From Parabacteroides sp. PM6-13 (GTDB lineage: Bacteria; Bacteroidota; Bacteroidia; Bacteroidales; Tannerellaceae): DNA of 64,000 nucleotides. The DNA is taken from positions 1-64,000 of the forward strand of contig NZ_JARXWF010000010.1 of NCBI RefSeq assembly GCF_029892605.1, written 5' to 3'. How positions within the stretch are numbered: the first letter of the stretch is position 1; each line of letters starts with the position of its first letter. A program made the position numbers and the translations under genes. The notes under the pieces are model-generated. The model was not told the DNA's origin. It saw nothing but the letters and a program-made list of their open reading frames with translations, and did no database searches. Below, piece after piece: positions 36,743 through 46,016 of the stretch.

Positions 36743-37324
36743 ATGCCAAAAGTAACTGAAAAAGCAATGACAGCCAACGAGGAACTGGTGGCTCACTACA
36801 AAGCCGTTATCGGGCTTTTGGGAGAGGATGTCAACCGCGAAGGCTTACTGAAAACGCCCGAACGTGTCGCCAAAGCCATGCAATTCCTGACCAAAGGATA
36901 TACCGAAGACCCTGAAGCCGTGCTTCGCTCCGCCATGTTCCAGGAGGAGGGCTACAAACAAATGGTGATTGTCAAAGACATCGATTTCTTTTCTATGTGC
37001 GAACACCATATGCTCCCTTTCTTTGGGAAGGCACATATCGCCTATATCCCGCGCAATTATATCACCGGCTTGAGCAAGATCCCGCGTATCGTCGATATCT
37101 TCGCCCGCCGCTTGCAAATACAGGAACGCCTGACAACACAAATCAAAGACTGTATCCAGAACACCCTCGATCCCCTGGGTGTGATGGTTGTTATCGAAGC
37201 CCAGCATATGTGTATGCAGATGCGTGGCGTCGAGAAACAAAACTCCCTCACGACTACTTCCGACTTCACCGGATTCTTCCAGCAAGCTAAGACACGGGAA
37301 GAGTTTATCAACCTGATTAGATAA
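36743..37324 (+). CDS. folE: GTP cyclohydrolase I
   Basis: Converts GTP to dihydroneopterin triphosphate, the first step of folate (pterin) synthesis. The 193-aa protein has the zinc and catalytic motifs [20 protein letters not shown] and [20 protein letters not shown], with the later zinc Cys in [13 protein letters not shown]. An alternative start at 36767 (MTANEEL) would trim eight residues; the first ATG follows a purine-rich AAAAAAAG stretch. It closes the run that begins at 33527. Confidence 0.95.
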   Translation: MPKVTEKAMTANEELVAHYKAVIGLLGEDVNREGLLKTPERVAKAMQFLTKGYTEDPEAVLRSAMFQEEGYKQMVIVKDIDFFSMCEHHMLPFFGKAHIAYIPRNYITGLSKIPRIVDIFARRLQIQERLTTQIKDCIQNTLDPLGVMVVIEAQHMCMQMRGVEKQNSLTTTSDFTGFFQQAKTREEFINLIR

Positions 37325-37397
37325 TTATGAATTGTGAATTATGAATTATGAGAAGAAATTGTCCCTTTCATAATTCATAATTCACAATTCATAATTT
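37323..37397. repeat. Inverted repeat of the word tatgaattgtgaat, copy 1
   Basis: Perfect arms around AAGAAATTGTCC; the left arm has AATTATGAATTGTGAATTA and the right arm its complement. Essentially the same sequence forms the hairpin at 38536-38613, so the two flank the sigma-factor operon. Confidence 0.8.
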
Positions 37398-37402
37398 CTT
37401 CT

Positions 37403-37428
37403 TGTAATTTTTTTCTCTCTCCTGCGAC
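37403..37428 (+). promoter_or_regulatory. ECF-type promoter TGTAATT-N15-CGAC
   Basis: TGTAATT at 37403-37409 and CGAC at 37425-37428 are separated by 15 bp, the same layout as the promoters at 57746-57771 and 57826-57852. Its position right before an ECF sigma gene suggests autoregulation. The leader would be only about 10 nt. Confidence 0.5.
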
Positions 37429-37444
37429 TGATTGTGTAGATACG

Positions 37445-37942
37445 ATGAATAAAATGGATGCACAACAACGGGAAAAAGAGTTTATGGCTTTGGTAGAAAG
37501 CTATAAGCGGGTAATCTACAAAGTCTGTTATATGTATGCTACCGATGCCGATCATTTGAACGATCTGTATCAGGAGGTAGTGATCAACCTATGGAAAGCC
37601 TTTCCTCACTTCCGGGGTGAGAGCAAAGTGTCGACCTGGGTCTACAAAATCGGCTTGAATACCTGTGTCTCTTTTTTCCGCAAATCGAAAGGGCGACCGG
37701 AAGTGGTACCGATCACGGTCGACCTGGAGAACCTGGCTTCCGAAGAGAGTAAAACCGCCCAGATCCGGGAATTATACGGGATGACCAACCGATTGAACCC
37801 GATGGAACGGGCGCTTATCCTCCTCTGGCTCGAAGAGAAAAGCTATCAGGAGATAGCCGAGATCACCGGTTTCTCCCGGAACAATGTAGCCGTTAAACTC
37901 ATGCGTATCAAAGAGAAACTAAAAACAATGTCGAATAGTTAA
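37445..37942 (+). CDS. ECF-type sigma-70 factor 1
   Basis: Alternative sigma factor (165 aa) of the extracytoplasmic-function type. Region 2 covers about residues 12-80 (YKVCYMYATDADHLNDLYQE, VINLWKAFPHFRGESKVSTW). Region 4 covers about 110-160 (LNPMERALILLWLEEKSYQE, IAEITGFSRNNVAVKLMRIK), with the helix-turn-helix for -35 binding. Region 3 is absent, as usual for ECF factors. The next gene, 15 bp away, encodes a four-helix membrane protein that could act as its anti-sigma factor. Two copies of the same inverted repeat bound the pair. Confidence 0.93.
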   Translation: MNKMDAQQREKEFMALVESYKRVIYKVCYMYATDADHLNDLYQEVVINLWKAFPHFRGESKVSTWVYKIGLNTCVSFFRKSKGRPEVVPITVDLENLASEESKTAQIRELYGMTNRLNPMERALILLWLEEKSYQEIAEITGFSRNNVAVKLMRIKEKLKTMSNS

Positions 37943-37956
37943 TACACTGAGTCGTT

Positions 37957-38538
37957 ATGGATATAGATAAATTAAAAGAAAACTGGGGAAGCCTCAACGA
38001 GCGATTGGAACAGAATGAGATCCTGAATAAACGCATCATCCAAGAGATGATAAAGAACCGCGCCAACTCGGCACAAAGCCGGTTGTTTCGCTACGACCTA
38101 TTGGGCTTGATTGTGATAGGCATTTTCAGCATCCTCCTCCCTTTCATATGGAAGAACACCCTTATGACCTTCCCCTCTTTCCTATTATTGGAAAGCGCTA
38201 TGGTGCTCTACCTGGGCATGGAGAGTTGGAAGATGTCCTGCCTCTTACGCTTCAATACGGAGACAAAAAACATCTACGAATTAAATCGCCTGATGCTGCG
38301 TTACCGATGGATTGTGAAATGGAATTATACCTACGGCATGCTGATTGCCGCCTTAGTGGTCATAGGCTTTTTCCTCTTCCAGGGATCTAACCTATTATTG
38401 GACGCCTGGCGCTTATGGACAATGGGAGGTGCTTTCGCGGTAGGGGCTTTATTTGGATTCCTGCAGATTCGTTTCCAAAACAAAACCATCGCCGCCATCG
38501 AACAAAGCCTGAAGGAGTTGGAGGAATTTAGGGAATAA
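37957..38538 (+). CDS. Four-helix membrane protein, putative anti-sigma partner
   Basis: A 193-aa protein of no family that I recognise. The cytoplasmic N-terminus (residues 1-45, MDIDKLKENWGSLNERLEQN) is helical and charged. Four membrane segments follow (near 48-66, 70-88, 128-148 and 152-172), with a charged loop ESWKMSCLLRFNTETKN between the second and third. The C-terminal tail is charged and probably coiled coil. Position directly after an ECF sigma gene suggests a membrane anti-sigma factor or sensor; this is inferred from context only. Confidence 0.75.
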   Translation: MDIDKLKENWGSLNERLEQNEILNKRIIQEMIKNRANSAQSRLFRYDLLGLIVIGIFSILLPFIWKNTLMTFPSFLLLESAMVLYLGMESWKMSCLLRFNTETKNIYELNRLMLRYRWIVKWNYTYGMLIAALVVIGFFLFQGSNLLLDAWRLWTMGGAFAVGALFGFLQIRFQNKTIAAIEQSLKELEEFRE

Positions 38539-38613
38539 TTATGAATTGTGAATTATGAATTATGAATTACAGAAAAGCAATCTGTCTCATAATTCATAAT
38601 TCACAATTCATAA
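38536..38613. repeat. Inverted repeat of the word tatgaattgtgaat, copy 2
   Basis: Begins in the stop codon of the membrane-protein gene and ends at the stop codon of the convergent S37 peptidase gene. Arms match those of the hairpin at 37323-37397. It probably serves as a two-way terminator. Confidence 0.8.
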
Positions 38614-39903
38614 TTACTCTTCAATCCATTGAAGAATCTGCGCCTTCACCTGTTCCTGCATATCGGCGGGAAGGGTTTTAATGCGGGCGCGGTGGCTGCC
38701 GCGGGGTTCGATGTAGATCTGCAGGTTTTCCTTGCCTTTGAAATCGGGCACGCGGGTAGCACTCCAGGGATCCACCTCGCCATAGATACAGATCATTTTC
38801 GGATCGTTCTCTTTCAGGTAGTTGTACACCTTGTCATACATCGCCGCGCGATCGAAGGTGATCGGCTTGGCTGTCTCCGTCAGCATAAGGCGATCCAGGT
38901 ATCCTTTGCTCGATTTGATAGAGAGCAGTTTCTTAAACGGACGTGTATCGTATCCGTAATAACCCATCTCTTTGGCAGCCTGTACGAAGAACGACGCCAT
39001 ATAGGGATCGGTCGTGAAATAATCCGGTCCGCTAATCTGCAGTAAATGCTTAAAAATCTCTTCCGTAGACACATTGAGCGCGGGAATAACCGCCACCGAA
39101 GTGCCCCATTGCCAGAAGGCAAAAGGATATTCCAACACGCAATAATCCAATACCTCATCCAGCCCAACACGGAAGTTCATCTCTTTCTCTTTGACATACG
39201 CTTCCAGTAAAGGCATGACTTCCGCGCGACGCTTCAACACCTCTTTTTGGAACCCTTCGATCAGCTTGCGTTCTTTCTTCGTGCCTACCTTGCGCAGGAA
39301 AGGCTCATGCCGTCCGTCTTCCACGCCCCAGTTGAGCGGAGCCACGTAAGGCACGGATATATCCACATCGTCCGGGAACCAGGTACGATAGAGCAGGGTG
39401 GTTTGTCCGCCCTTGCTGATGCCTGTACTAATCCATTTCTCGGGATAGAGTTGCTTGAATGTCGTGGTCACGTTGTGCAGGTCGTAAGCCGAATTTTCCG
39501 TTGTCAGGTAGTCCCAGTTGAGCGGTTCGGGCGTCGATTCCATAAAGTAGCGGTATTCAACATGCACGATATTGGTGTTGAACAGTTCGGACAATTCGTC
39601 GCGGTAGCGCGGATTCTGGGCATAAGCACCTCCATATCCTTCGGTTACCAAAACGGTCGGCCGGTCGAAGCCCACATGACATACCACGAGACGTTGCGTA
39701 AAGGTGCCTGCTGCCGGATTGTGCGGATCGAGCTGTTGAGTGATACGCACCAGGTATTTCTCCCCGAAATGCTCTGATTCCAGTTGTTCAATACCACTGA
39801 TCCCCGGCAGGGATTCCAGTTTTTGCTTCAGTTCTGTTTGCGCAGTGGCAAAGAGAGAGATAAAAAGAAGCGAAACGAGTAGTAAATGACGTAAGTGTTG
39901 CAT
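38614..39903 (-). CDS. Secreted S37-family (PS-10) serine peptidase
   Basis: Exported alpha/beta-hydrolase peptidase (429 aa) of MEROPS family S37, whose known Streptomyces members are tripeptidyl aminopeptidases. The start is set at 39903, which opens a signal peptide (MQHLRHLLLVSLLFISLFAT, cleavage after AQ); the longer frame overlaps the upstream deacetylase. The nucleophile Ser is in STGISKGGQTTLLYR, the acid probably Asp in IYGEVDPWSATRV and the His in PRGSHRARI. Last gene of a tight minus-strand group with the deacetylase and GT117 genes. Substrate unknown. Confidence 0.87.
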   Translation of the reverse strand: MQHLRHLLLVSLLFISLFATAQTELKQKLESLPGISGIEQLESEHFGEKYLVRITQQLDPHNPAAGTFTQRLVVCHVGFDRPTVLVTEGYGGAYAQNPRYRDELSELFNTNIVHVEYRYFMESTPEPLNWDYLTTENSAYDLHNVTTTFKQLYPEKWISTGISKGGQTTLLYRTWFPDDVDISVPYVAPLNWGVEDGRHEPFLRKVGTKKERKLIEGFQKEVLKRRAEVMPLLEAYVKEKEMNFRVGLDEVLDYCVLEYPFAFWQWGTSVAVIPALNVSTEEIFKHLLQISGPDYFTTDPYMASFFVQAAKEMGYYGYDTRPFKKLLSIKSSKGYLDRLMLTETAKPITFDRAAMYDKVYNYLKENDPKMICIYGEVDPWSATRVPDFKGKENLQIYIEPRGSHRARIKTLPADMQEQVKAQILQWIEE

Positions 39904-39922
39904 AATTGATTTGTGTTTAAGG

Positions 39923-40537
39923 TTAATCATCAAATAGTTTGAACGTATATCCTTCCTGCCTCAGCCATTCGATGGCGCGAGGCATGGCGTATTTCATATT
40001 TTCTTCCGCCTTCAACGAATCGTGGAAGACGATGATGGAGCCGTTGCGGGTATACCGCTTCACCACGTCCAACACCTCTTCCGGCGTCAGGTGGGGGCTG
40101 TAGTCACGGGTAACAACATCCCACATAATGATGCGGTATTTATTGCGCAGCGACCATATCTGCGGCATGCGCATATGTCCATGCGGCGGGCGAAACAGGG
40201 GGCTGTCGATCAATTCGGCCGCCTTCTCCACATTCGCCAGGTAGTTCTTTGTCCAGAAACGAATGCCCTGGATATGGTTGAAGGTATGATTGCCCACCCG
40301 GTGTCCACGCTCAAGCACCATCCGGTAGACATCCGGATATTTGCGCACATTATCACCCACGCAGAAGAAGGTTGCCTTCACATCATACTCGTCCAATACA
40401 TCCAATACCCAGGGAGTGACCTCGGGGATAGGCCCGTCGTCGAACGTGAGATACACGCATTTTTCGACCGCGGGAAGCCGCCAGACCGTTCCCGGGAACA
40501 AAGCCCTGTAAAGCCAAGGGGGTTGTTCTATAAACAT
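39923..40537 (-). CDS. NodB-type polysaccharide deacetylase
   Basis: Metal-dependent carbohydrate esterase (204 aa, CE4/NodB fold). The motifs are in order: motif 1 YLTFDDGPIPE with the Asp pair, motif 2 GHRVGNHTFNHI with the His ligands, motif 3 RPPHGHMRMPQ, motif 4 MWDVVTRDYSPH and motif 5 IIVFHDSLKAEENM. There is no signal peptide or membrane helix; about 25 residues precede motif 1, so it may act in the cytoplasm or be held at the membrane by partners. Four bases from GT117 upstream and 20 from the peptidase start downstream. Targets could be peptidoglycan or a surface glycan. Confidence 0.9.
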   Translation of the reverse strand: MFIEQPPWLYRALFPGTVWRLPAVEKCVYLTFDDGPIPEVTPWVLDVLDEYDVKATFFCVGDNVRKYPDVYRMVLERGHRVGNHTFNHIQGIRFWTKNYLANVEKAAELIDSPLFRPPHGHMRMPQIWSLRNKYRIIMWDVVTRDYSPHLTPEEVLDVVKRYTRNGSIIVFHDSLKAEENMKYAMPRAIEWLRQEGYTFKLFDD

Positions 40538-40540
40538 CGC

Positions 40541-43500
40541 TTAGTCGTTCGCTCGTTTACTCGTCGCCCAGGCCATCCGGTAATTATCGAACTCTTCCTG
40601 ATACTTCTCTACAAACTCAGGGTTAAACTCCTTGCTGACACGCAGTATCTGTTGGATAACCGCCAGGTTATGTTGTATCTCATTCTGCACAGAGGCCAGA
40701 TGACCCGGTTTCAGGCGATAATACCAGTTCAGGTTGCGGAAGGCATTGTCGATGATACCGTTCATGATCTCTTCCGCCTTTTCCATTTCACCCAGTTCAT
40801 AGTAGAACTGTCCGAAGTCCAAAGCGGTATAATCCAACGGCACATTTTCGGGAGGCAGCATCTGCATACCCCGATCCAATACGTTCAATGCCTTTTCTTC
40901 CTCGCCTTCAGCAAGCAGGGTTGCTGCCAGGTTGGCAAAGATCGACATACGGGCTGTGCGACACATACGCAGGGCGTTCTCATCGAGATACATACCCGGT
41001 TTGTCTACCCCACCCCAACGGAATCGGTTCATCACATTATCGTACATCCGTTCCGAATCGGTTTGCATAACCGTACCCTGTGCCGGTATCGGCGTGATCT
41101 GGTAGGTAAGCCCCGTCTGACGGAAGTATGGGCGTAGGTTCACCCATTGGTCGGGCGATACGGTGATCGCGTAATACATCGGGCGTTCCCAGTTGTTTGT
41201 CTGTAACATATCCAGGATGATCAACTCCTGTTTGCCAAGTATCTCTTTATTGCTTAGGTCGATCACCATCTCGTCGAGAATATAATCCGCCTCTTCCTCC
41301 GACACGATGCCATTGCGAAGCACTGCCTCTTTATCAACCGGATAGACCAGTTTCTGCGAAGGGATATAGGTCAGGCTTCTGCCCAGGGCAACCTGCTGTT
41401 TGGTTTTCGGATCATCGCTTCGCACAAAGTTCAAAGCTGCTTTCAGGTCGACCGTCTCTATGCCGTTCGTCAGGTAAGCGATATCTCTTGCTCCTCCCTG
41501 CACATACTCTTTCGGTTGCCAGGAGATAGGCAGCGGTGCCGATTCATAGGCGCCTTTCTTCATCTGGTTGATATACCAGTCGGTCTGCAGGTAGCTGGTG
41601 TTACATACGCGCACATCGGTGCGGATGCCCTCTACCTCCTGCGCATACCAGAGCGGGAAGGTATCGTTGTCACCATTGGTAAACAGAATCGCATTCGGTT
41701 CGCAAGACTCCAGGTAATTGCTTCCGAAATCGCGGGCGATCGTACGTGTCGCGCGATTGTGGTCGTCCCAGTTCTGAGAAGCCATCTGAATAGGCACAAA
41801 CAGCGAAGCCACCGCCGCGATAACCGCTGCTACCATAGGCGAGAGCTTGAGATACTGGCGGAGCAAACGAGCCACAGCTGCCACCCCGAAGCCGATCCAG
41901 ATAGAGAAGGCATAGAACGAGCCGGCGTAGGCGTAATCGCGTTCGCGCACCTGTAGTGGCGATTGATTGAGGTAGAGCACAATAGCTAACCCCGTCATAA
42001 AGAAGAGGAAGAAGGTGATCCAGAAGCCCTGGATGCCTTTCTTGCCGGAATAGGCCTGGAACAACAAGCCCAGGACACCCAACAATAGCGGCAACATATA
42101 ATATTTATTATGCCCCTTATTATTGACAATATCATAAGGCATATCATCCTGCGGACCAACCAATACCTCATCAATGAATTTGATACCGGTGATCCAGTTT
42201 CCGTTCTGTATCTCTCCCTGTCCCTGTATATCGTTCTGGCGGCCGGAGAAGTTCCACATGAAATAGCGCCAGTACATAAAGTTCAACTGATAGGTAAAGA
42301 AGAAACGGAGGTTTTCGGCAAAGGTAGGTTTCATCACCGTGCGCGTCTCCCCACACGAATTGATGGTAACCGGCGTGCCTTTGATGTTCGCCCATTCTTT
42401 ATAGGCTTCGATATGACGCGGATCCTGGCTGTGCATACGCGGGAAAAACATTTTAAACTCGTCCATATATTCATAGACGGTTTCATGGCGAGATACATAG
42501 TAGCGATCCTTTTCGTTTTCATTTTCTTTGATCACCTTGCTCCAGGTAGGATTTCCCTCCTTGGAAACGGCTATGCAATTGCGGCCTTCCACCGTGCGCT
42601 TCACCTCAGCCACATAGTTGTTTCCGTAGATCAAAGGTGTACTTCCATACTGCTCACGCGCCAGGTAAGAGCGCAGGGTAAAGATATCACTCGGGTTGTT
42701 CTGGTTCATCGGGGTATCGGCTGTCGCGCGAATGATGATCAACGCGTATGAAGAATAACCCACAATAATCACCATCAGGCAGACCATAATGGTATTCAAC
42801 GCCTTCACCGCTACCTTCTTACTCATAAACAGATAAGTCGCGAGGGCAGCAATCAACAGAATACCTAAGATATATCCATCCCCCATAAACGGAATACCCA
42901 TCAAGGCTATAGAAAGGATAAAAGCGATCTTCATGCGCGTCGCATTGACCGTGGGGCGCATGGTTTCCCAAATAGCCCAGGCGACCACTGCCACCAGGAA
43001 GATCAGATAAAAGAAAACACCTGAATTGTAAGGCATACCCAGGGTATTGACAAAGAAAAGTTCGAACCAACCGCATACCTCTACCAGCCCCTGTACGACA
43101 CCGTACATCATCAGAGCGATGATAGCAAACGAGATACCCAGGGCGATCAGTGTGCCTTTCATCGTCGGGTTTTCATATTTCTTATAATAGTAAACCAGTA
43201 CGATAGCCGGAATACAGAGCAGGTTCAACAGATGGACACCGATACTCAGCCCCATCAGGTAGGCAATCAATACGATCCAACGATCGGCTTGCGGCTTGTC
43301 GGCCACCGCCTCCCATTTCAGGATCAGCCAGAATACCACCGCCGTAAACAGGGAGGAGAAAGCATATACCTCGCCCTCTACCGCACTGAACCAGAAGGTA
43401 TCACTGAAGGTATACACCAAAGCGCCTACCAGTCCGCTACCCATGATAATGATAAGCTGAGGCAAAGTAGCTTCTTCGCCCTCTTTCAGGACCACCTTAC

Positions 43501-43804
43501 GCGCCAGGTGGGTGATGCTCCAGAAAAGGAACAAGATGGTGAATCCGCTGAAAACGGCCGACATGGAGTTGATCATGACCGGCACCAGTTTCACATCCGA
43601 CACCAACTGAGTGAAAATATTGGCTGTCAACATAAAGAAAGGAGCACCCGGCGGATGGCCTACCTCCAGTTTATACGCGGAAGATATAAATTCGCCGCAA
43701 TCCCAGAAGCTGGCCGACGATTCCATGGTCATCAGGTACACAGTGGTAGCGATCAGAAAGGCTACCCATCCCAACACATTGTTGATAAGTTTGTATTTTC
43801 TCAT
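40541..43804 (-). CDS. GT117-type membrane glycosyltransferase (DUF2723)
   Basis: Large membrane protein (1087 aa) of the DUF2723/TMEM260-like family, classed GT117. The N-terminal half has about 12 hydrophobic segments. The family hallmark lies at the start: MESSASFWDCGEFISSAYKLEVGHPPGAPFF, where Asp/Glu and His-Pro-Pro-Gly are the likely catalytic-loop residues, as in protein O-mannosyltransferase-like GT-C enzymes. The C-terminal part (about residues 660-1087) is soluble and periplasmic, with FTNGDNDTFPLWYAQEVEGI and TPR-like helices near the end. GT-C enzymes use lipid-linked sugars; role in protein O-glycosylation is inferred. First gene of the group with the deacetylase. Confidence 0.88.
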   Translation of the reverse strand: MRKYKLINNVLGWVAFLIATTVYLMTMESSASFWDCGEFISSAYKLEVGHPPGAPFFMLTANIFTQLVSDVKLVPVMINSMSAVFSGFTILFLFWSITHLARKVVLKEGEEATLPQLIIIMGSGLVGALVYTFSDTFWFSAVEGEVYAFSSLFTAVVFWLILKWEAVADKPQADRWIVLIAYLMGLSIGVHLLNLLCIPAIVLVYYYKKYENPTMKGTLIALGISFAIIALMMYGVVQGLVEVCGWFELFFVNTLGMPYNSGVFFYLIFLVAVVAWAIWETMRPTVNATRMKIAFILSIALMGIPFMGDGYILGILLIAALATYLFMSKKVAVKALNTIMVCLMVIIVGYSSYALIIIRATADTPMNQNNPSDIFTLRSYLAREQYGSTPLIYGNNYVAEVKRTVEGRNCIAVSKEGNPTWSKVIKENENEKDRYYVSRHETVYEYMDEFKMFFPRMHSQDPRHIEAYKEWANIKGTPVTINSCGETRTVMKPTFAENLRFFFTYQLNFMYWRYFMWNFSGRQNDIQGQGEIQNGNWITGIKFIDEVLVGPQDDMPYDIVNNKGHNKYYMLPLLLGVLGLLFQAYSGKKGIQGFWITFFLFFMTGLAIVLYLNQSPLQVRERDYAYAGSFYAFSIWIGFGVAAVARLLRQYLKLSPMVAAVIAAVASLFVPIQMASQNWDDHNRATRTIARDFGSNYLESCEPNAILFTNGDNDTFPLWYAQEVEGIRTDVRVCNTSYLQTDWYINQMKKGAYESAPLPISWQPKEYVQGGARDIAYLTNGIETVDLKAALNFVRSDDPKTKQQVALGRSLTYIPSQKLVYPVDKEAVLRNGIVSEEEADYILDEMVIDLSNKEILGKQELIILDMLQTNNWERPMYYAITVSPDQWVNLRPYFRQTGLTYQITPIPAQGTVMQTDSERMYDNVMNRFRWGGVDKPGMYLDENALRMCRTARMSIFANLAATLLAEGEEEKALNVLDRGMQMLPPENVPLDYTALDFGQFYYELGEMEKAEEIMNGIIDNAFRNLNWYYRLKPGHLASVQNEIQHNLAVIQQILRVSKEFNPEFVEKYQEEFDNYRMAWATSKRAND

Positions 43805-43863
43805 ATTTGCAAATATAGAATTATCAGAAATAATGTTTGTCTACTCCTCCCGGAGAGATGCCG

Positions 43864-43871
43864 CAAAGGTA
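43864..43871 (-). promoter_or_regulatory. -7 box (TACCTTTG) of GT117 gene
   Basis: On the minus strand TACCTTTG fits TAnnTTTG, 60 bp before the GT117 start. Confidence 0.5.
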
Positions 43872-43938
43872 AACATTTACTCTAAATACCTAACGTACGA
43901 AGTGATCATAAATTGTACCATTCCTATTTGCAAAAAAA

Positions 43939-43980
43939 ATTCTCACCCGCGTGAGAAAAAATTCTCATGCGGGTGAGAAT
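43939..43980. repeat. TTCTCAC double-palindrome hairpin, copy 2
   Basis: Differs from the copy at 8937-8978 at one base of 42. On the minus strand it follows the dsbD stop codon by about 47 bp and is followed by eight T, so here it can work as the terminator of the SusCD-to-dsbD operon. It also lies 135 bp upstream of the GT117 start. Confidence 0.82.
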
Positions 43981-44026
43981 AAAAAAATCAGGTAGATTTC
44001 CTTTCTCCTATTTCCTATCTCCCGAT

Positions 44027-45982
44027 CTATTTCAAACCTTTCGCATAGTTTTGCAGACCGGTTTGCAGGAATTCTACGTAGCGCGATACCTCTTCATCGT
44101 AAGCGTATGGGCTGTTCAGCGGCATGCCGTCGTTGTCGATCAACACATAGAAGGGTTGGGCATTGGCGCCGAACTTCGCGCGTTGCAGATAGCTCCATTT
44201 ATCGCCAATCGTACGCAATGTTCGCTGTTTCCCGTATTCCTCTACCGTGAGAGGCGTCGCAAGGGGCGTTTTGTCGTCGACAAAGAGGGTGATCAACACA
44301 TAGTCTTCGTTGATCAATCCGCTTACCTGGGTGTCGGTCCATACCGCCAGTTCCATTTTCCGGCAGTTCACACAGCCATAGCCGGTGAAATCTAGCATAA
44401 CAGGCTTGCCCTGTTTGCGCGCGTATTCCATGCCGGCGTCAAAGTCGTCGAACTGCGCATGCACCTCGCGGGTGTATAGATTGAAATCCTGTGTTTTCAT
44501 CGGTGGCGAGAAAGCGCTGACCGCCTTCAGCGGTGCTCCCCATAAGCCCGGTATCATATAAACGGCAAAAGCCAGCGAGGCCAGGGCGAGGAAAAAGCGC
44601 GGAACGCTCACCTTTGTGTTATCATCGTCGTGCGGAAATTTGATCTTCCCCAACAGATAGGCGCCCAACAAGAAGAAGAGCACGATCCAGAGCGCCAAGA
44701 ACACCTCCCGGTCGAGGACGCGCCAGCCATAAGCCAGGTCGGCCACCGACAGGAATTTCAAAGCGAATGCCAGTTCCAGAAAGCCCAAGGTGACCTTCAC
44801 CACATTCATCCATCCGCCCGATTTGGGCATCGATTTGAGCCAGGAGGGGAAGAGGGCGAAAAGGGTGAAAGGAAGCGCCAGGGCAATGGCGAATCCCAAC
44901 ATACCAATGGCGGGTGCGATGATGCTTCCGGTGGAAGAGACCTCTACCAGAAGGAAACCGATGATCGGCCCGGTGCAAGAGAAGGAGACTAATGCGAGCG
45001 TGAAAGCCATCAGGAAGATGCTGAGCAGTCCGGTGGTCTGTTCCGCTTTGCTGTCGACAGCCGTTGTCCACTTCGCGGGAAGCGTGATTTCAAAGGCGCC
45101 AAAAAAGGAGGCGGCAAACACCAGCAGCATCAGGCAGAAAAGGATATTAAACACCGCATTGGTCGAGAGCGCATTGAGCGCGCTTGCCCCGAATATCAGG
45201 GTGATAGCGATACCCAACGTCAGGTAGATCACAACGATAGAGGCGCCATAGGTCCAGGCGTCGCGTATCCCTTTTTTCTTATCCTTCGTGCGTTTGAGGA
45301 AGAAGCTGACCGTCATGGGAATGATCGGCCATACGCAGGGGGTGAACAAGGCCAACAGGCCACCGAGTAGTCCGGTCAAAAAGATATAGAGCCAGGAACG
45401 ATCGGATGCTTCCGCCGTCTGATCGCCGAAACTGTTCAGTTCGGTGATCACCGGTTTCCAGTAGTCGGCATTGCCGAGAGCCGGTGTTTGCCCTCCTTCG
45501 GGAGCGATCGCCACAGAAGCGGTGCCGGGCTCTTTGCCAAAGGAAAACTCAACGCTGGTAGGCGGCAGGCAGCGCTCATCGTCGCAGGCGCCATACTCCA
45601 TATAGCCTCGCAGGTAATAGTCCGCTTCGGTCAGGCGCACCTTTTGCACAAAGGTGGCTTTTTGTTCGAAGTAGCGCAGTTGCATTTCGAAAATCTTGTC
45701 ATACATTTCCTGCTCGTCGCCGACGGGAGTCAGTTCTCCCACCAGTTCAGCACCTACGATCTGCTCGATATGAAACGTAGCCGAGGTGGGGCCGTCGTCG
45801 GGCAGGGCGGTTGAATAGACATGCCAGCCCGGTTCGATCTCTCCGGTGAAAACAATTTCCGCCTCCCCGGGGGCGAGGGTGTTCCACTTGGTGCTGAAAA
45901 CAACAGGATCCTGTATTTGAGCAAAAGCGGAAACACTCCCCCAGAGGATTAATAAAAAGAGTTGTATTAGTTTTGTGTTCAT
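44027..45982 (-). CDS. dsbD: DsbD-type thiol:disulfide interchange protein
   Basis: Moves reducing power from cytoplasmic thioredoxin to the periplasm. The 651-aa protein has a signal peptide (ends in SAFAQ), an N-terminal DsbD alpha-like domain (about 25-150, with a CDDERCLPP motif), an eight-helix CcdA-like core (about 200-490) with the redox Cys in ALFTPCVWPIIPM and VSFSCTGPIIG, and a C-terminal thioredoxin domain with FTGYGCVNCRKME near 560-570. All three modules are complete. It is the last gene of the SusCD locus, 34 bp after the TlpA-like gene, which would be a natural reductive partner. Confidence 0.94.
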   Translation of the reverse strand: MNTKLIQLFLLILWGSVSAFAQIQDPVVFSTKWNTLAPGEAEIVFTGEIEPGWHVYSTALPDDGPTSATFHIEQIVGAELVGELTPVGDEQEMYDKIFEMQLRYFEQKATFVQKVRLTEADYYLRGYMEYGACDDERCLPPTSVEFSFGKEPGTASVAIAPEGGQTPALGNADYWKPVITELNSFGDQTAEASDRSWLYIFLTGLLGGLLALFTPCVWPIIPMTVSFFLKRTKDKKKGIRDAWTYGASIVVIYLTLGIAITLIFGASALNALSTNAVFNILFCLMLLVFAASFFGAFEITLPAKWTTAVDSKAEQTTGLLSIFLMAFTLALVSFSCTGPIIGFLLVEVSSTGSIIAPAIGMLGFAIALALPFTLFALFPSWLKSMPKSGGWMNVVKVTLGFLELAFALKFLSVADLAYGWRVLDREVFLALWIVLFFLLGAYLLGKIKFPHDDDNTKVSVPRFFLALASLAFAVYMIPGLWGAPLKAVSAFSPPMKTQDFNLYTREVHAQFDDFDAGMEYARKQGKPVMLDFTGYGCVNCRKMELAVWTDTQVSGLINEDYVLITLFVDDKTPLATPLTVEEYGKQRTLRTIGDKWSYLQRAKFGANAQPFYVLIDNDGMPLNSPYAYDEEVSRYVEFLQTGLQNYAKGLK

Positions 45983-46016
45983 AGTGAATTCGCGTTGTTA
46001 AGAGAGGGAAGGAATT

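Noticed and set aside
40022-41137. A 371-aa open frame on the plus strand
   Set aside because: Antisense to the deacetylase and GT117 genes, with no recognisable domain.
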